From positions 6,659,001 to 6,723,000 of the forward strand of contig NC_086182.1 in the NCBI RefSeq assembly GCF_023053635.1: a DNA stretch of 64,000 nucleotides, given 5' to 3'. This stretch comes from Elgaria multicarinata webbii (taxonomy: Eukaryota; Chordata; Lepidosauria; Squamata; Anguidae). The notes under the pieces are model-generated. The model ran no database searches. It was not told the origin of the DNA and saw only the letters and a list, made by a program, of their open reading frames with translations. Of this stretch, positions 11,026 to 21,280 are shown piece by piece; positions within the stretch are counted from its first letter, which is position 1; each line of letters begins with the position of its first letter. The position numbers were made by a program, and so were the translations under genes.

Positions 11026-11112
11026 CAGTGGAGGCTGGTGGCTCCGATGTTCTGGCTGAAACCTGGAGCGGATTCTCCGCCCCACTGATATCGGAGCCAC
11101 AAGCCTCCATTG
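11026..11112. mobile_element. CAGTGGAGG-family MITE with 8-bp target duplication
   Basis: CAGTGGAGGCTGGTGGCTCC ... GGAGCCACAAGCCTCCATTG. Flanks AGTTCAAC (11018-11025) and ATTTCAAC (11113-11120) agree at 7 of 8 positions, supporting hAT. An internally shortened copy. Confidence 0.78.
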
Positions 11113-11134
11113 ATTTCAACAACACTCCCTTAGG

Positions 11135-11440
11135 TAGGGTGACCCTATGAAAAGGAGGACAGGGCTCCTGTATCTTTAACAGTTGCATAGAAATGGGAAT
11201 TTCAGCAGGTGTCATTTGTATATATGGAGAACCTGGTGAAATTCCCTCTTCCTCACAACAGTTAAAGCTGCAGGAGCTATACTAGAGTGACCAGATTTAA
11301 AAGAGGGCAGCTTTAACTGCTGTGATGAAGAGGGAATTTCACCAGGTTCCCCATATATACAAATGACACCTGCTGAAATTTCCTTTTTAATAAAACTGTT
11401 AAAGATACAGGAGCCCTGTCCTTTTCATATGGTCACCCTA
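11135..11440. mobile_element. hAT-type MITE, TAGGGTGACC family, long form
   Basis: TAGGGTGACCCTATGAAAAG ... CTTTTCATATGGTCACCCTA, with the internal second palindrome AGCTATACTAGAGTGACCAG near 11275. Flanking octamers are only roughly alike (CCCTTAGG and ACTCAGGA). Confidence 0.85.
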
Positions 11441-11495
11441 ACTCAGGAGACCTCCCATGTTAATTGGTGACTAGGTTCATCGTGTGCTTCCAGAC

Positions 11496-12181
11496 CAGTG
11501 GTTGGAAACCTCAAGGGGGGGGGGTCAAGTCAGGGGCTCCTGGGATCCTAATCTGGCCCTACAGGGTTCCGCATACGGCCATGGCCCCTTCCCCTGGCCA
11601 TGCGGTCTTCACCCTTGACCACCAATCGCTTGGGGGTTTCACAGCTTTTGTGCATCTTTCTAAAACATTGAAATACCTCTTCTAAGGGTTAGTCAGAGCC
11701 TCGTGTGGTGCACAGCAGTAAAGCAGCAGTTTCTGCAGCTGAAACTCTCCCCACGGCCTGAGTTCGATCCCAGCGGAAGCTGGTTTCAGGCAGCCGGCTC
11801 GGGTCGACTCAGCCTTCCATCCTCCCGAGGTCGGTAAAATGAGTACCCAGTTAACTGGGGAAAAGGTAATAACGGCCGGGGAAGGCAACGGCAAACCACC
11901 CCACTATAAGGCCTGCCAAAAAAACGTCAGCGAAAGCTGGCGTCCCTCCAAGAGTCAGTAATGACTCAGTGCTTGCACAAGAGGTTCCTTTCTTTTCCTT
12001 CAAGGGTTAGTCACTGACTGTAAGATTTTGAAGCTACAATATCCTAGATACTTTTTTTTTTTTTTTTGGTCTTGTTGGCTCCACCCCTTTGCCTTCAGCC
12101 CCTCTCATCACTGCAATGCGGCCCCCAAAAGCTTCAAAATGCAGATTCGGCCCTCAGGAGTAAAGAGGTTCCCCACCCCTG
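11496..12181. mobile_element. hAT element with perfect target duplication, split by a SINE
   Basis: Left end CAGTGGTTGGAAACCTCAAG and right end AGAGGTTCCCCACCCCTG; TTCCAGAC is present at 11488-11495 and 12182-12189. The interior contains GGCCCTACAGGGTTCC, the (T)n at 12052-12066 and GCAGATTCGGCCCTCAGGAG. The SINE at 11696-12001 entered later, so the hAT insertion is older. Confidence 0.9.
11696..12001 (+). mobile_element. tRNA-derived SINE, Sauria type, with 12-bp target duplication
   Basis: tRNA-like head with a B-box-like GAGTTCGATCCC near 11760, a conserved middle (GTCGACTCAGCCTTCCATCC, GAGGTCGGTAAAATGAGTAC, GGGGAAGGCAACGGCAAACC) and a tail AGAGTCAGTAATGACTCAGT like the Bov-B-related 3' end of squamate Sauria SINEs. 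AAGGGTTAGTCA occurs at 11684-11695 and 12002-12013, a perfect target duplication, so the insertion is fairly young. Confidence 0.88.
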
Positions 12182-12334
12182 TTCCAGACAGAGACTGTCA
12201 GTGCTACCTCCAGCTGAATGTGAGGAGTAATCCACCACAAAGTTCTCCTGCAAAGGACTGATAAAATGAGCCGGAACTATGAAAGAATAATCAAAATTCA
12301 GATTTTAAGCATTCTTTTTCTTACAAAAAACTGC

Positions 12335-12756
12335 GGCTGAGAACTAGGACACCTGAGAGAGAGCCTTCTCCTTTACCATCCTACCCGATTCACTGAGGTC
12401 GTCGGAGGGCGTGCTCCCGGTGGTTCCACGTGGACCTGTGGCCCGATTGGAATCCACCAGGAGAAGAGCCTTTAGTGTGGTGGCCCCTTCTCTGTGGAAC
12501 TCCCTGCCCCTGGAGGTCAAGTAGGCACCAACACTAGGCTGCTTCCGGCGCCTCCTGAAAACAACTCTGTGTCGAGAAGCCTTCCTCCACTGACCAGCCA
12601 CTGTTTCACTGGTTCCTTTGTTTTTAAATTGAGCAATTTTAATTTGCTTTTTAAATCTTCTTTCTTTTACTGTTTATGCCTATGTTCACCGCTCTGGAAT
12701 CTGTGTTAGATAATTGAGTGGTTTATAAATATTGTAAATAACAACAACAACAACAG
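12335..12756 (+). mobile_element. L2 LINE 3' end
   Basis: C-terminal coding and tail of L2: GAAGAGCCTTTAGTGTGGTG and GTGGAACTCCCTGCCCCTGG, then GCGCCTCCTGAAAACA, the 3' UTR TTCACCGCTCTGGAATC and a tail ending AAATAACAACAACAACAACA. Frame broken. Confidence 0.85.
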
Positions 12757-14764
12757 TGGCACTATTAAAAGGATTATTTTAACCCCTTTCCCACCTGGTG
12801 TGTCTGTTCACTCATGCTGAAAAGTACGGAAGTGTCCGATGCGCCACCCCAACACCACCCCATGCAACATCTCTCGAGTCGCTGCTGCATCCAACTCCGC
12901 CTAGCCCTTACTGATCGGATTAAAAGAGCGGAGCCACCGGATCAGGAAGCAAAAAGAACTCATTAAACTCCCGGTTCCTCATTAACTCGGCACTAATAGC
13001 TCTGAGCCCCCTTGAATTTGAGCCTTACTAATGGGCATCATTTCCTTTCTCCACCCCCACCCCCACCCCACCTCCCACGCCTTTCTAGGCCTTCCTCTGA
13101 CTTCAGGCCATCCTTGCAGGAACGGATCCAGTCGGCGTAAGCTTCTGGGGTGAGTCAGTTCTTGAGTAATGGAGGTAGAGAGTAATGCGTTTCTGTTTTC
13201 CATCAGGTTTGCATAAAAGGAAGTTAGCATCACCAGACTTGTAAATCAAACAGTGGAGTGGGGGTGGCAGGAACTGACATCCCTCTGTAGCTGTCTGGAT
13301 GGAGCAGGGGGACACGGAAGCTTGCATTGTGGCGCGACCAGGACTGGTCCTGGGACTTTGATGGAGCTTTCTGGCTGGTAAGGCTGTTCAAAAGCCCCCC
13401 CCCCTTTTGGGGGGTGGGGTGGGGAAAAGAAGCTTAAGCCCAATGAGGTCCTTTCAGGTGTGCATCTGAGTTGACCCCTGCAGTGAGCGCAAGATGAGGT
13501 TCTTTGCCTACCTGGTTCTTTTCGTTTATTGCACTGCAGCAGAAGCAGGGTCACTTCCTCTACTAACCCCCTCACAGCCCCAGGGCGCCACATTCTGGGA
13601 AGAATTGGAGCAGCGGTCATTCCCTCCTCCCGCCTCTCGCTCCTTCCACTTGCTTTTCCGTTGCAAGAAAAGACCCAGGAAATCCGACTTATTGTTTAAA
13701 ACCAAAACTTGCCGCCATTTCCTGCTGTGTGCAGGAAAAGCAGCGCAATAAAAACACCCCCTGGACGGGCCACGTGGCCGTTGCTGCTTCCTCCCCGTGT
13801 AAAGAGACCGTTGCTATTGGGGGACAGCAGCAGGAGGCCATAGGGGCGGTAGGGAAATGTGAACACACACACACACACCCGCCCTGTCAGGTGACGCTCA
13901 TAATCAACAAAATTGGGTCATGTAAGAGGTGTGCAGGCCAAAGGCACAAATCCCTTTGGTGTTTATTTTTAATTGTTACAAAGTGTGATTCTCTGAGCAC
14001 TGTTAACGGTGCTTCAGTTCTGGCGAATCTTTAACAAGGAGCCCCAAGGACTGCTCAGAACATAAACCGGCGTTTTGCAACAGAACTCATCCAACAGCGA
14101 GCTGCCTTTGAAAGCGGGATCGTGCCCAGCCCCACCGTTGAAATCTCTTTCCTTTGTCCCCTGCCCTGAAGTCTGAAACCTTGCCCTCAACGTCTCGGCA
14201 AGACACAGGGAGGGGGCGTCTTCCCAGCCTGGCGTGCAGCTCCCAGGCAAACGGTGCTGCCATGGCTTGGCCCTACAGCCCCTGCAAGCAAAGGGAAAGG
14301 TATGATTGTCTCGTCCTGTCCAGGACACCGGCGCTCCAGAGAGGTTTCTTTTAGTTCTAGTTCCTGGTCAGTTTCCGCTGCTGTCCAGGGCCAGTGCAGG
14401 GACATTTTGGGCCACAGCAAAGGCACTGATTCGGACCCAGCTCTAGCAGGCCTGACCCATTTCTCCCTCGTCCTGCCTTCTGCTAGCTGTGGGCTTCCTG
14501 GCACAAGCAGGGCTGGGTGGGTGATGTGTGATTCGCCACAGACAGCTGGAAACAGAGGTGCAGCTGCCAAGGCCTCACTCATTCCTGGGCTGGCTCAAAA
14601 TACTGTGTTGCCCGAGGCAGGATATTTAAACGGCCCCTCACACTTGCACCCCCACCTCCCTCTCCTGCATTACATTGAAGGGATGTCCGGGGAGAGCGAG
14701 AATGCTCCGCTCTCTGGTAGCTGGGCCCACCCCCAGTCTGAAAGCTCATTCAGCGGAAGAATGG
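12757..14764. other. No gene recognised apart from one MITE
   Basis: Contains the MITE at 13640-13862 and a short (CA)n at 13863-13878. Long open frames on both strands at 14187-14640 show no family resemblance or splice context. Confidence 0.4.
13640..13862 (-). mobile_element. MITE copy related to 47256-47609, inverted
   Basis: TTGCCGCCATTTCCTGCTGT, GGCCACGTGGCCGTTGCTGC and GTAAAGAGACCGTTGCTATTG reappear as the reverse complement in the 47.3 kb copy (CAGGAAATGGCGGCAAG, ACGACCACGTGGCCC). Ends are decayed here. Confidence 0.65.
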
Positions 14765-15398
14765 CCACGGTGGTACAGGCATTGGTAACCTCAAGGCTGG
14801 ATTACTGCAACGTGCTCTATGTGGGGCTGCCCTTGAAGCTGCTCCGGAAGCTGGAGCTAGTGCAGAATGCTGCAGCTCGGCTGTTGTCTGGAGCTGCCCC
14901 TTTCCAGCACGTAACTCCTCTGCTGAGGGAACTGCACTGGCTGCCTATTCGCTACCGGGCCAGGTTGAAGGTTCTTGTACTGGTGTACAAAGCCCTAAAC
15001 AACTTGGGACCAGGATACCTGAGAGAGCGACTTCTCCCCTACCAACCTGCCCAGTCCCTGAGGTCATCCGAGGGCCTGCTCCTGGTGGTTCCACATAGAT
15101 CCATCCTCCAACTGGAGCCCACCAGGGGAAGAGCCTTCAGTGTGGTGGCCCCCCTCCTGTGGAACTCCCTGCCTCTGGAGGTCAGGCAGATGGCAATTTC
15201 GTATTCCTTTCAGCGCCTCCTGAAAACGTCATTATTCCAGGAAGCCTTTCCTTAACGACCAGCCACGGTTCACTGTACGTATTGCTTCGTTTAAAATCTA
15301 CTTTAAAGGGTTTTATTCTGTTTTTATTTTATTTTCTCTTGTACACCGCTCCAAAATTTTCAATGGGGAGCGGTATATAAATATTGGAAATAAATAAA
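14765..15398 (+). mobile_element. L2 LINE, C-terminal coding plus 3' tail, 5'-truncated
   Basis: Starts CCACGGTGGTACAGGCATTG; encodes SRLDYCNVLYVGLPLKLLRK, LVQNAAARLLSGAAPF, LHWLPIRYRARLKVLVLVYK and LWNSLPLEV through a stop at about 15255, then a 3' UTR ending GGGAGCGGTATATAAATATT and a short AATA tail. The reading frame from about 14765 to the stop is intact, so this is a young copy. The open frame continues upstream of the junction into unrelated sequence, giving an artificial 333-codon frame. Closely related to 34735-35590. Confidence 0.9.
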
Positions 15399-15803
15399 CA
15401 CAGAAGATGTGAGAGTCGGCTCCATCTGGGCGATGGGAAACCTCTGCGCGGGGTTACCTGTGTAGATGCAGTTTGCACGCCTGGAGGTTCATCCACGCCT
15501 TCTTCACAGGAATGCACCCTCAAGGCTGTGACCTCGCTCTGCACGCGCGTTTACTTCAATAGGTGGGGAGGGCTTGCTCGCTCATTAACACCTCCGTCCC
15601 CCAAAACTGATCTTCCACAAGAGAATCGGGAGCTGGGTGTTGTATGCGTTATTTGGAACTTTGGAAGAAATCAAATTGCCTTTCATAAAGGGAAGGTCCT
15701 GGAAACGTGTCGGGAACTCTTAAGTGTGGGTGCAGCAGCTGCCTTTTTGGGCTCGCTCATCCCCGCGGTGGCACATCGGGGTCTCTCCTCACGCGGAACT
15801 TAC

Positions 15804-15971
15804 CTGCCAGGGCGATAGGTTGAGCCAGCCCCGAGACAGCAGCTCCTGCCACTTGATGTAAATCTGGGCAGCCAGGTCCTTGAGCTCGGTGCGGTACATG
15901 AAGCAGGGGTGCTCTCGGACGCTGGTGCTGATGTGCTGCTGCAGCTGGATGCAGAGGTGCCGGAGGTGTCC
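15804..15971 (-). CDS. Internal exon of an unrecognised host gene (56 codons)
   Basis: On the minus strand a polypyrimidine acceptor (CTTTCCCCGCAG) precedes the exon and a strong donor (CAG|GTAAGT) follows it. The exon is 168 bp, phase 0 at both ends, and open throughout: [14 protein letters not shown], then REHPCFM, then [20 protein letters not shown], ending [11 protein letters not shown]. The composition is that of a folded helical protein, with amphipathic helices as in armadillo/HEAT-type solenoids, but I do not recognise the family. It should follow the exon at 20573-20650 in the transcript, since phases agree; the 4.6-kb intron between them holds CR1, L1 and MITE copies. No other repeat overlaps the exon. 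Confidence that it is a real exon is good; function unknown. Confidence 0.8.
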
Positions 15972-16383
15972 CTGCGGGGAAAGAGCCCAGGGAAGGGGCA
16001 GGCGGAAAGAGAGGTGGTGAGGGGGCGGCGGGTGGCTTTCACTGCGTGAAGCAGAAGTAAATGGAATCCTGGAGCCAGGGAAGGCGAAATCCTGCATCAC
16101 CACCACCACCGCCATCATCAATACAGTGCCATCAGTGCACACGGCACTGCACGGAATAAAACAACAAATCCCTGCCACAAAGGCTTATATTCTAATAAAA
16201 CCACAAAATCAAACCAAAAGGAAGGGCAGGGAATGCAGCAAGCCCTGCAGAAATAAACAGTCCACATGACCAACCATGAACAAAATCTAAACGAAGGTTC
16301 CAGAAACTTGGGAAAAAGAGAAGTGAGGCTAAATCCTGCGAACGGACATCTGTTGGCTGGTTTTGCAGACATCGTCCTGCTAT

Positions 16384-17290
16384 CACAGAATCAGAATGGT
16401 GGAGTTGGAAGGGACCACAAGGATCATCTAGTCCAACCCTCTGCAACGTGCAGGAAAACCAGTTAAACCATCCACGAGAGGTGCTCTCTTCAAAACCTCC
16501 AGAGATGGAGAACCCACAGCCTCCGTAGGTCGACTGTTCCACTGTTGTACAGATCTTACCGTCAGGAAGTTTTTCCTTATGTTTAATCAGAATCGAGGTA
16601 GCTGTAACTTATACCCATGATTTCGGGTCCTAATTTCTGTGACCCTGGAAAATAGTTCTTGACCCTCCTCCCTGCGGCAAACTTTTATGCACCTGAACAC
16701 TGCTGACATGTCTCCCCTCGGTCTTCTTTTCTCCAGACTGAACATCCTTCTGCCTGTCCTCAGGTCCCTGCATCCTCTTTGTTGCCCTCCTCCGAACCTG
16801 TTCTAACCTGTCCGGGTCCTTCTGGAATGTGGTGCCCAGAATCGTGCACAATACTCCAGGGGCGGATCCACACGTCGGCCCCAGAGCGCATTTATGCGAC
16901 TCTAGGGCACCCCAGAAACAATAGTCTGTACTTGCCTGTAAAAAGAAACTAGGAAGAGAAGGAGACGCCGCCGCCGCCGCCGCCGAGCTCTCCCCTGCCG
17001 GCTCCTCGACCGGGACGGAGAGCTCGGCGGAAGAAGGTTGGGTGGACAGCGGAAGAAGCTCTCTACTCCCGCCTTCTTCAAAAAGAGCTCTCCGAGCCGG
17101 CCAGGGAGAGCTGGGTGTCGTCGTCTCCGTCTCTTCCTAGTTTCTTTTTACAGGCAAGTACAGACTATCGTTTCTGGGGTGCCCTAGAGTCGCATAAATG
17201 CGCTCTGGGGCTGACGTGCGGATCCGCCCCAGGTGTGGTCTCACTAGTGCCGAGTAGAGAGGAGCAAGGACTGTAGTGTGCAATGTGAAG
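16384..17290 (-). mobile_element. CR1 LINE 3' part, interrupted by a MITE
   Basis: Minus-strand CR1: the plus text GGAGTTGGAAGGGACCACAA and ATCATCTAGTCCAACCC is the complement of the CR1 3' UTR, continuing through AGCCTCCGTAGGTCGAC, TGACATGTCTCCCCTCGGTC and TGCCCAGAATCGTGCACAAT. It resumes after the MITE with GGTGTGGTCTCACTAGTGCC. A different subfamily from 17528-17975. Coding part decayed. Confidence 0.85.
16861..17228. mobile_element. Fold-back MITE with about 107-bp inverted ends
   Basis: Both ends read GGCGGATCC(A/G)CACGTC, then CCCCAGAGCGCATTTATGCG, GACTCTAGGGCACCCCAGAA, TACTTGCCTGTAAAAAGAAA and CTAGGAAGAGA, agreeing for roughly 107 bp with only a few mismatches. CCAGG repeats at 16856-16860 and 17229-17233, and removing the element restores the CR1 text. 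The core has a (CCG)n run and several GAGCTCTC words. No transposase; 5-bp duplication, superfamily undetermined. Confidence 0.88.
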
Positions 17291-17527
17291 GGCCTTGAAA
17301 GTTTAAGCCCCTCTCTCTTAAATATAGGGGCAGTACTATCCTCCTGAGAGAGGAGTAAAGACATTCCGTTAGGCAGCCAACACTGCAACTGAGAGGTATA
17401 GGTGAATCAGAGAAGCATCAACCTCACTCAGGAATGACGGGACCCGGGCTGACCTCCTGAGAGGCAGTATTGGTGGGTCCATCCCATAGATCCAAGGAAG
17501 GTCATTGCTCTGGAGATGATGGAGAAA

Positions 17528-17975
17528 AAGTCGAGTTGGAAGGGGCCTGTAAGGCCATCGAGTCCAACCCCCTGCTCAGTGCAAGAATCCACCTCAAAGC
17601 ATCCCTGACAGATGGCTGCCCAGCTGCCTCTTGAAGGCCTCTAGGGTGGGAGAGCCCATGACCTTCCTAGAGCCCGTTATTCCGTGTCCTGCACTCTGGG
17701 AAGATCGACAAGAGATCCTGGCCCTCCTCTGTGTGACAGCCTTTCCAGTACTTGAAGAGTGCTATCATGTCTCCCCTCAATCTTCTCTTCTCCAGGCTAA
17801 ACATGCCCAGTTCTTTCAGTCTCTCTTCATAGGGCTTTGTATCTAGACCCCTGATCATCCTGGTTGCCCTCCTCTGAACCCCCTCCAGCCTGTCTGCATC
17901 CTTCTTGAAGGGTGGTTCCCAGAACTGGACGCAATACTCAAGATGAGGTCTAAGCAGTGCCGAACAAGAGGGGGA
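17528..17975 (-). mobile_element. CR1 LINE 3' part
   Basis: Complement of the CR1 terminus (GAGTTGGAAGGGGCCTGTAA, CCATCGAGTCCAACCCCCTG, AGGCCTCTAGGGTGGGAGAG) followed by the C-terminal coding part ([50 protein letters not shown] read on the minus strand), which is open for most of its length. Confidence 0.88.
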
Positions 17976-18009
17976 CCAAAAGCTTTGGCTATTGGGCGGT
18001 ATAGAAATG

Positions 18010-18037
<28 letters not shown>
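17976..18037 (+). mobile_element. L2 LINE tail with (AATC)n
   Basis: CTTTGGCTATTGGGCGGTAT then AGAAATGC and an (AATC)n run. The same TTCGGCTATTGGGCGGTATA tail ends the L2 copy at 56300. Confidence 0.75.
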
Positions 18038-18040
<3 letters not shown>

Positions 18041-18439
18041 ATGTGGGGAAAGGGAGGGGGGCTGAATCCATTCCCAGACAGCTGATCTGTAGAATCTTTA
18101 TTTTAATTTTTTTGAAAGGGCTCCTTGGATGCAGGACAAATGTTGGTGATGCCAAAGAAATGCAGGGCAAGCAATGCGGGAGGGCATTTCATTGCCAGCG
18201 GCATCACAGCCCCCTCTCTCCCAGGGGCATTGCTGGCGCCACAATTGCACTGGAAGCTGCCAATATTGCCAAAACAACAAGCCTTCAAAAAGATGGGAGG
18301 ACAGCGGGGAGAACACTGGAATGCCATGGTTTGGCAGAAGCGTGGCCCAGATTCTCTGGCAATGTGATCCCAGGAGAACAGCTAATGCAAAAGCTCCTAC
18401 GTAAAGGAGTCCATCGCTCACTGAGCCCAGTCCCTTTCC

Positions 18440-18660
18440 TCTTCAGGGCTACTAGTCCAGATGGCTAAGTGCAACCTCCAGTATTGGAGGCAATAAGCCT
18501 ATAGACACCAGTTGCTGGGGAACATGGGTGGGAGGGTGCTGTTGCACCATGTCCTGCTTTGTTGGTTCCTGGTCGACGGCTGGTTGGCCACTGTGTGAAC
18601 AGAGTGCTGGGCTAGATGGAGCCTTGCTCTGATCCAGCAGGGCTCTTCTAATGTTCTGAT
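18440..18660 (+). mobile_element. CR1-like LINE 3' end
   Basis: CACCAGTTGCTGGGGAACAT, GGTGGGAGGGTGCTGTTGCA, GGCTGGTTGGCCACTGTGTG, and the end TCTGATCCAGCAGGGCTCTT with a decayed ATGTTCT repeat. Same unit as 35591-35908. Confidence 0.8.
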
Positions 18661-18665
18661 GCTCA

Positions 18666-18750
18666 CTACATACACCAGCCTCCCCCCTCTAGATGTGCTG
18701 GACTGCATCTCTGAGCCGGCATGACCCAACCTTCAAGAGAAGAGATTTCA
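18666..18750. mobile_element. Partial GGACTGCATCTCC-type MITE
   Basis: CTAGATGTGCTGGACTGCAT resembles one arm of the 1225-1334 element; the other arm is not found. Confidence 0.4.
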
Positions 18751-19019
18751 GAAGTCCCCTGTTCCCGAGCACTTGAGGAACAGTTTTTCTCCTTTTTCAT
18801 GGCAACTTTAAATTCACCAGCCGCTCTTCCTCCGGACCTGCTCCCTAATATTTGAAGGTTTCCATGTGCAGGAAAGGTTCTCCATGAAATGTGAAATGTC
18901 TACGTGCAGGAAAGATTTGCATTTATTTGGTTTCGTTTATTATTTCAAATATGCAACCTGCGCCTGACCTGCAACCTGAAATGGTACGGTACACAGAAAG
19001 CGTTACGATTTGATTCTGT

Positions 19020-19935
19020 GAGGAGCTGATCTTAAAAAAAGAAATCGAGAAAGGGGAAAATAAATCAATAAAAGGGTTAACGAGTGAAATATATAGAATA
19101 TTAGTTGGGAAGGGGGAGACAGAAAGCTTGGGTAAGGTGGTCTGGGAAACGGAGGAACAAATAGGGCAACAGAGCTGAGAAGGAATATGGAAACAAAGAG
19201 TGTTGAGAAATATGTCTGTGAGGATAAAAGAAAATTATTATAAGATTATATGGAGGTGGTACCTAACCCCGGTGAGATTAAATAAAATAAATAAGCTGAA
19301 CTCAGCAAATTGTTGGAGAGGTTGTCAAAAAAAAAAAGAGGAACGTATTTACATATGTGGTGGGAATGCGAATTTGTACAAAAATTGTGGGAAATGGTGT
19401 TTAATGAGATAAAAGAAATTTTAGGAATGGAGATTGGAGAGACACCTATAGTGGCATTGTTATTATATGGAGAACTAAATTGTAATAAAGAGACAAAAGA
19501 ATTGATAACGAATTTGCTAACAGCAGCAAGGTTAATGATATCTAGGAACTGGAAGGTTCAAGGGGATTACCTTACAGAAGATTGGTATAAAGAGATATGG
19601 GATATTGCTATTAATGATAAATTAACATGTAATATAAAAGTGAGACGAGGAATAACAAAAACGAATGATTCTGAGGGAATATGGAAACAGTTCCTAGAAT
19701 TTGTTTTACCTAAGGGGAGTGGGAAACCACCTCCAGAAGAAACAATGAGATTTTGGAAAGAGGAATAAGATCCCGTGGTGGGGGGCGCACTTTTATGTTA
19801 AGTATGATTATGTTAACAGATTACGCTAGAATATATGTTATTAAGGTTATCCAACATTTATGTATTATGTTGTTTTCTTTTATTGTAGGAGTATCTTTAA
19901 CTATTGGAAAATAAAAATATTATATATAAAAAACT
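19020..19935 (+). mobile_element. 5'-truncated L1 LINE, ORF2 C-terminus, 13-bp target duplication
   Basis: Encodes the end of L1 ORF2: WRWYLTPVRLNKINKLNSAN, CWRGCQKKK, then in the next frame GTYLHMWWECEFVQKLWEMV, WKVQGDYLTEDWYKEIWDIA and a stop at about 19768. The frame shifts inside an A-run near 19328-19340, in the middle of the Cys/His motif. The 3' UTR ends in an AATAAAAATATTATATATAA region. GATTTGATTCTGT at 19007-19019 recurs at 19936-19948, a clean target-primed insertion. Confidence 0.92.
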
Positions 19936-20572
19936 GATTTGATTCTGTACGCATAGTCTGTTTTGCTTACGCTCGACGCAGGGTCTCCTCAAAAGGGAGT
20001 CGGAGCAGAAGCAAGAGGAAAGGAAGGGAGAGCGAGGGGGACACGCGAAGTTGAGCGGCACGTGACACGCAAAGGTGTCTTAATGGGGGAGCTTTAAGAC
20101 ACATTTGTGTGTTTTGCGTTCTTGGCTCAAAGTTTCTCCTTTCCTTTCGCTTCTGTTCAGACTCCCTCTTGAGAGGAAAAGTGGGGGAGTGCACTTTTCG
20201 GCTCTCCAGCACCCCCTTCCCAAGGGGCTGACAGGTTAGCATTAAGCAGTGGGGGCCTTTACATCCCGTTGCTAATTGCAAACGGGGCCTCTGCAACTCA
20301 GCTGGGCTTTGCACCATTCCTGGCCCCACAGCTGCTCTGAGCAAGCACTTTTCGCCTCTCTGTGTCGTATGAGCGGGTTGGCTTTAGTGGAGCTGCGGAG
20401 CTGTAATTTACGCTGCCCACAAAGCTGGGCGGTCGCCAGCTTTCTCCTCCACCGGGCTAAATGTCATGCACGGCGCAATTACTCATTGTCCTTCTTCTTG
20501 GCTTGGCCTGAGCACAGCCTCCCGGGGATCAAGCAGAGCTTCCTACTCTCCCACCCCCAGGTCCCGACTCAC

Positions 20573-20650
20573 CTGCTCCCTCGAAGGCACGGCCTCGGTT
20601 CCCACAACCACGTTGGCCAATGTCAGGAGGCTGTAGCAGAGGTAGCAGGC
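20573..20650 (-). CDS. Internal exon of an unrecognised host gene (26 codons)
   Basis: Minus-strand exon of 78 bp. The acceptor is CTTACTCTCCTCCAG and the donor is CAG|GTGAGT; both ends are phase 0. It reads ACYLCYSLLTLANVVVG and ends TEAVPSREQ, with no stop in frame. The sequence looks like one hydrophobic helix of a helical-repeat protein. It should join the 15804-15971 exon directly, giving one continuous frame across the junction. No repeat overlaps it. Further exons must lie outside the window or be undetected; the only weak upstream candidate here is 50843-50926. Confidence 0.75.
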
Positions 20651-20932
20651 CTGGAGGAGAGTAAGAAAGAGGGATCAATCAGGCAGGGCTCCCCTGTTGT
20701 GGATTTCGCGACCCCTTTTCTTTCAGCCAGGCGTCCCCGAGTGGCACAACCCGAGCAGCACCCCTCAGGGAGGGAGAGGAGATGGCCGTGTCCTCCCATC
20801 GGTCTTCCAGGACCAACCTCTTCTTGACCCTTCTCCTCTTAGGGCGGAACCCCTTGGTGGCCAACCCAGCCAGCACTGGGAAGAAGGAGCGACGAGGGCG
20901 GCCATGACGCTTCTGGCTGGAAGCAACTTGGG

Positions 20933-21147
20933 GTGCTTCCCGACAGGGAGGTTTTCATTGCCCCCTTGCCCCGGCTCATTCATGGAATTTTGTGGGGGCG
21001 GATTTCCAGATGACGTCGCGTAACCCCCGTTTCCCCACCACTTCTTCCATCATTTTTCTTGAAGCGGAAAATCCGTCAGAGAAGAAAAGACGGAAAAGCT
21101 GCACAATGCCTTCTGACGGGTGTAACCCTTCGTCTGAACATACCCTA
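20933..21147. mobile_element. MITE with GTGCTTCC ends (family A)
   Basis: Left GGGTGCTTCCCGACAGG, right TTCGTCTGAACATACCC. Interior TTTTCTTGAAGCGGAAAATCC is close to TTTTCTTCCCGTGGAAAATCC in the copy at 36340-36560. No target duplication identified. Confidence 0.55.
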
Positions 21148-21280
21148 ACACTCAGCCCTACTTCTTCTAGGCCAGGGTCCCAACCACGGACGCTCCCCTG
21201 AGCGGCTCATGGAAGGAGAGAGAGCGAGAGAACCCAAGACCATATTGTACACTTCCACGGCTCCCACTAATTTCTACAGG

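Noticed and set aside
14254-15255. 333-codon open frame on the plus strand
   Set aside because: Its second half is the L2 C-terminus; the first half is unrelated sequence that happens to be open. Not a host gene.
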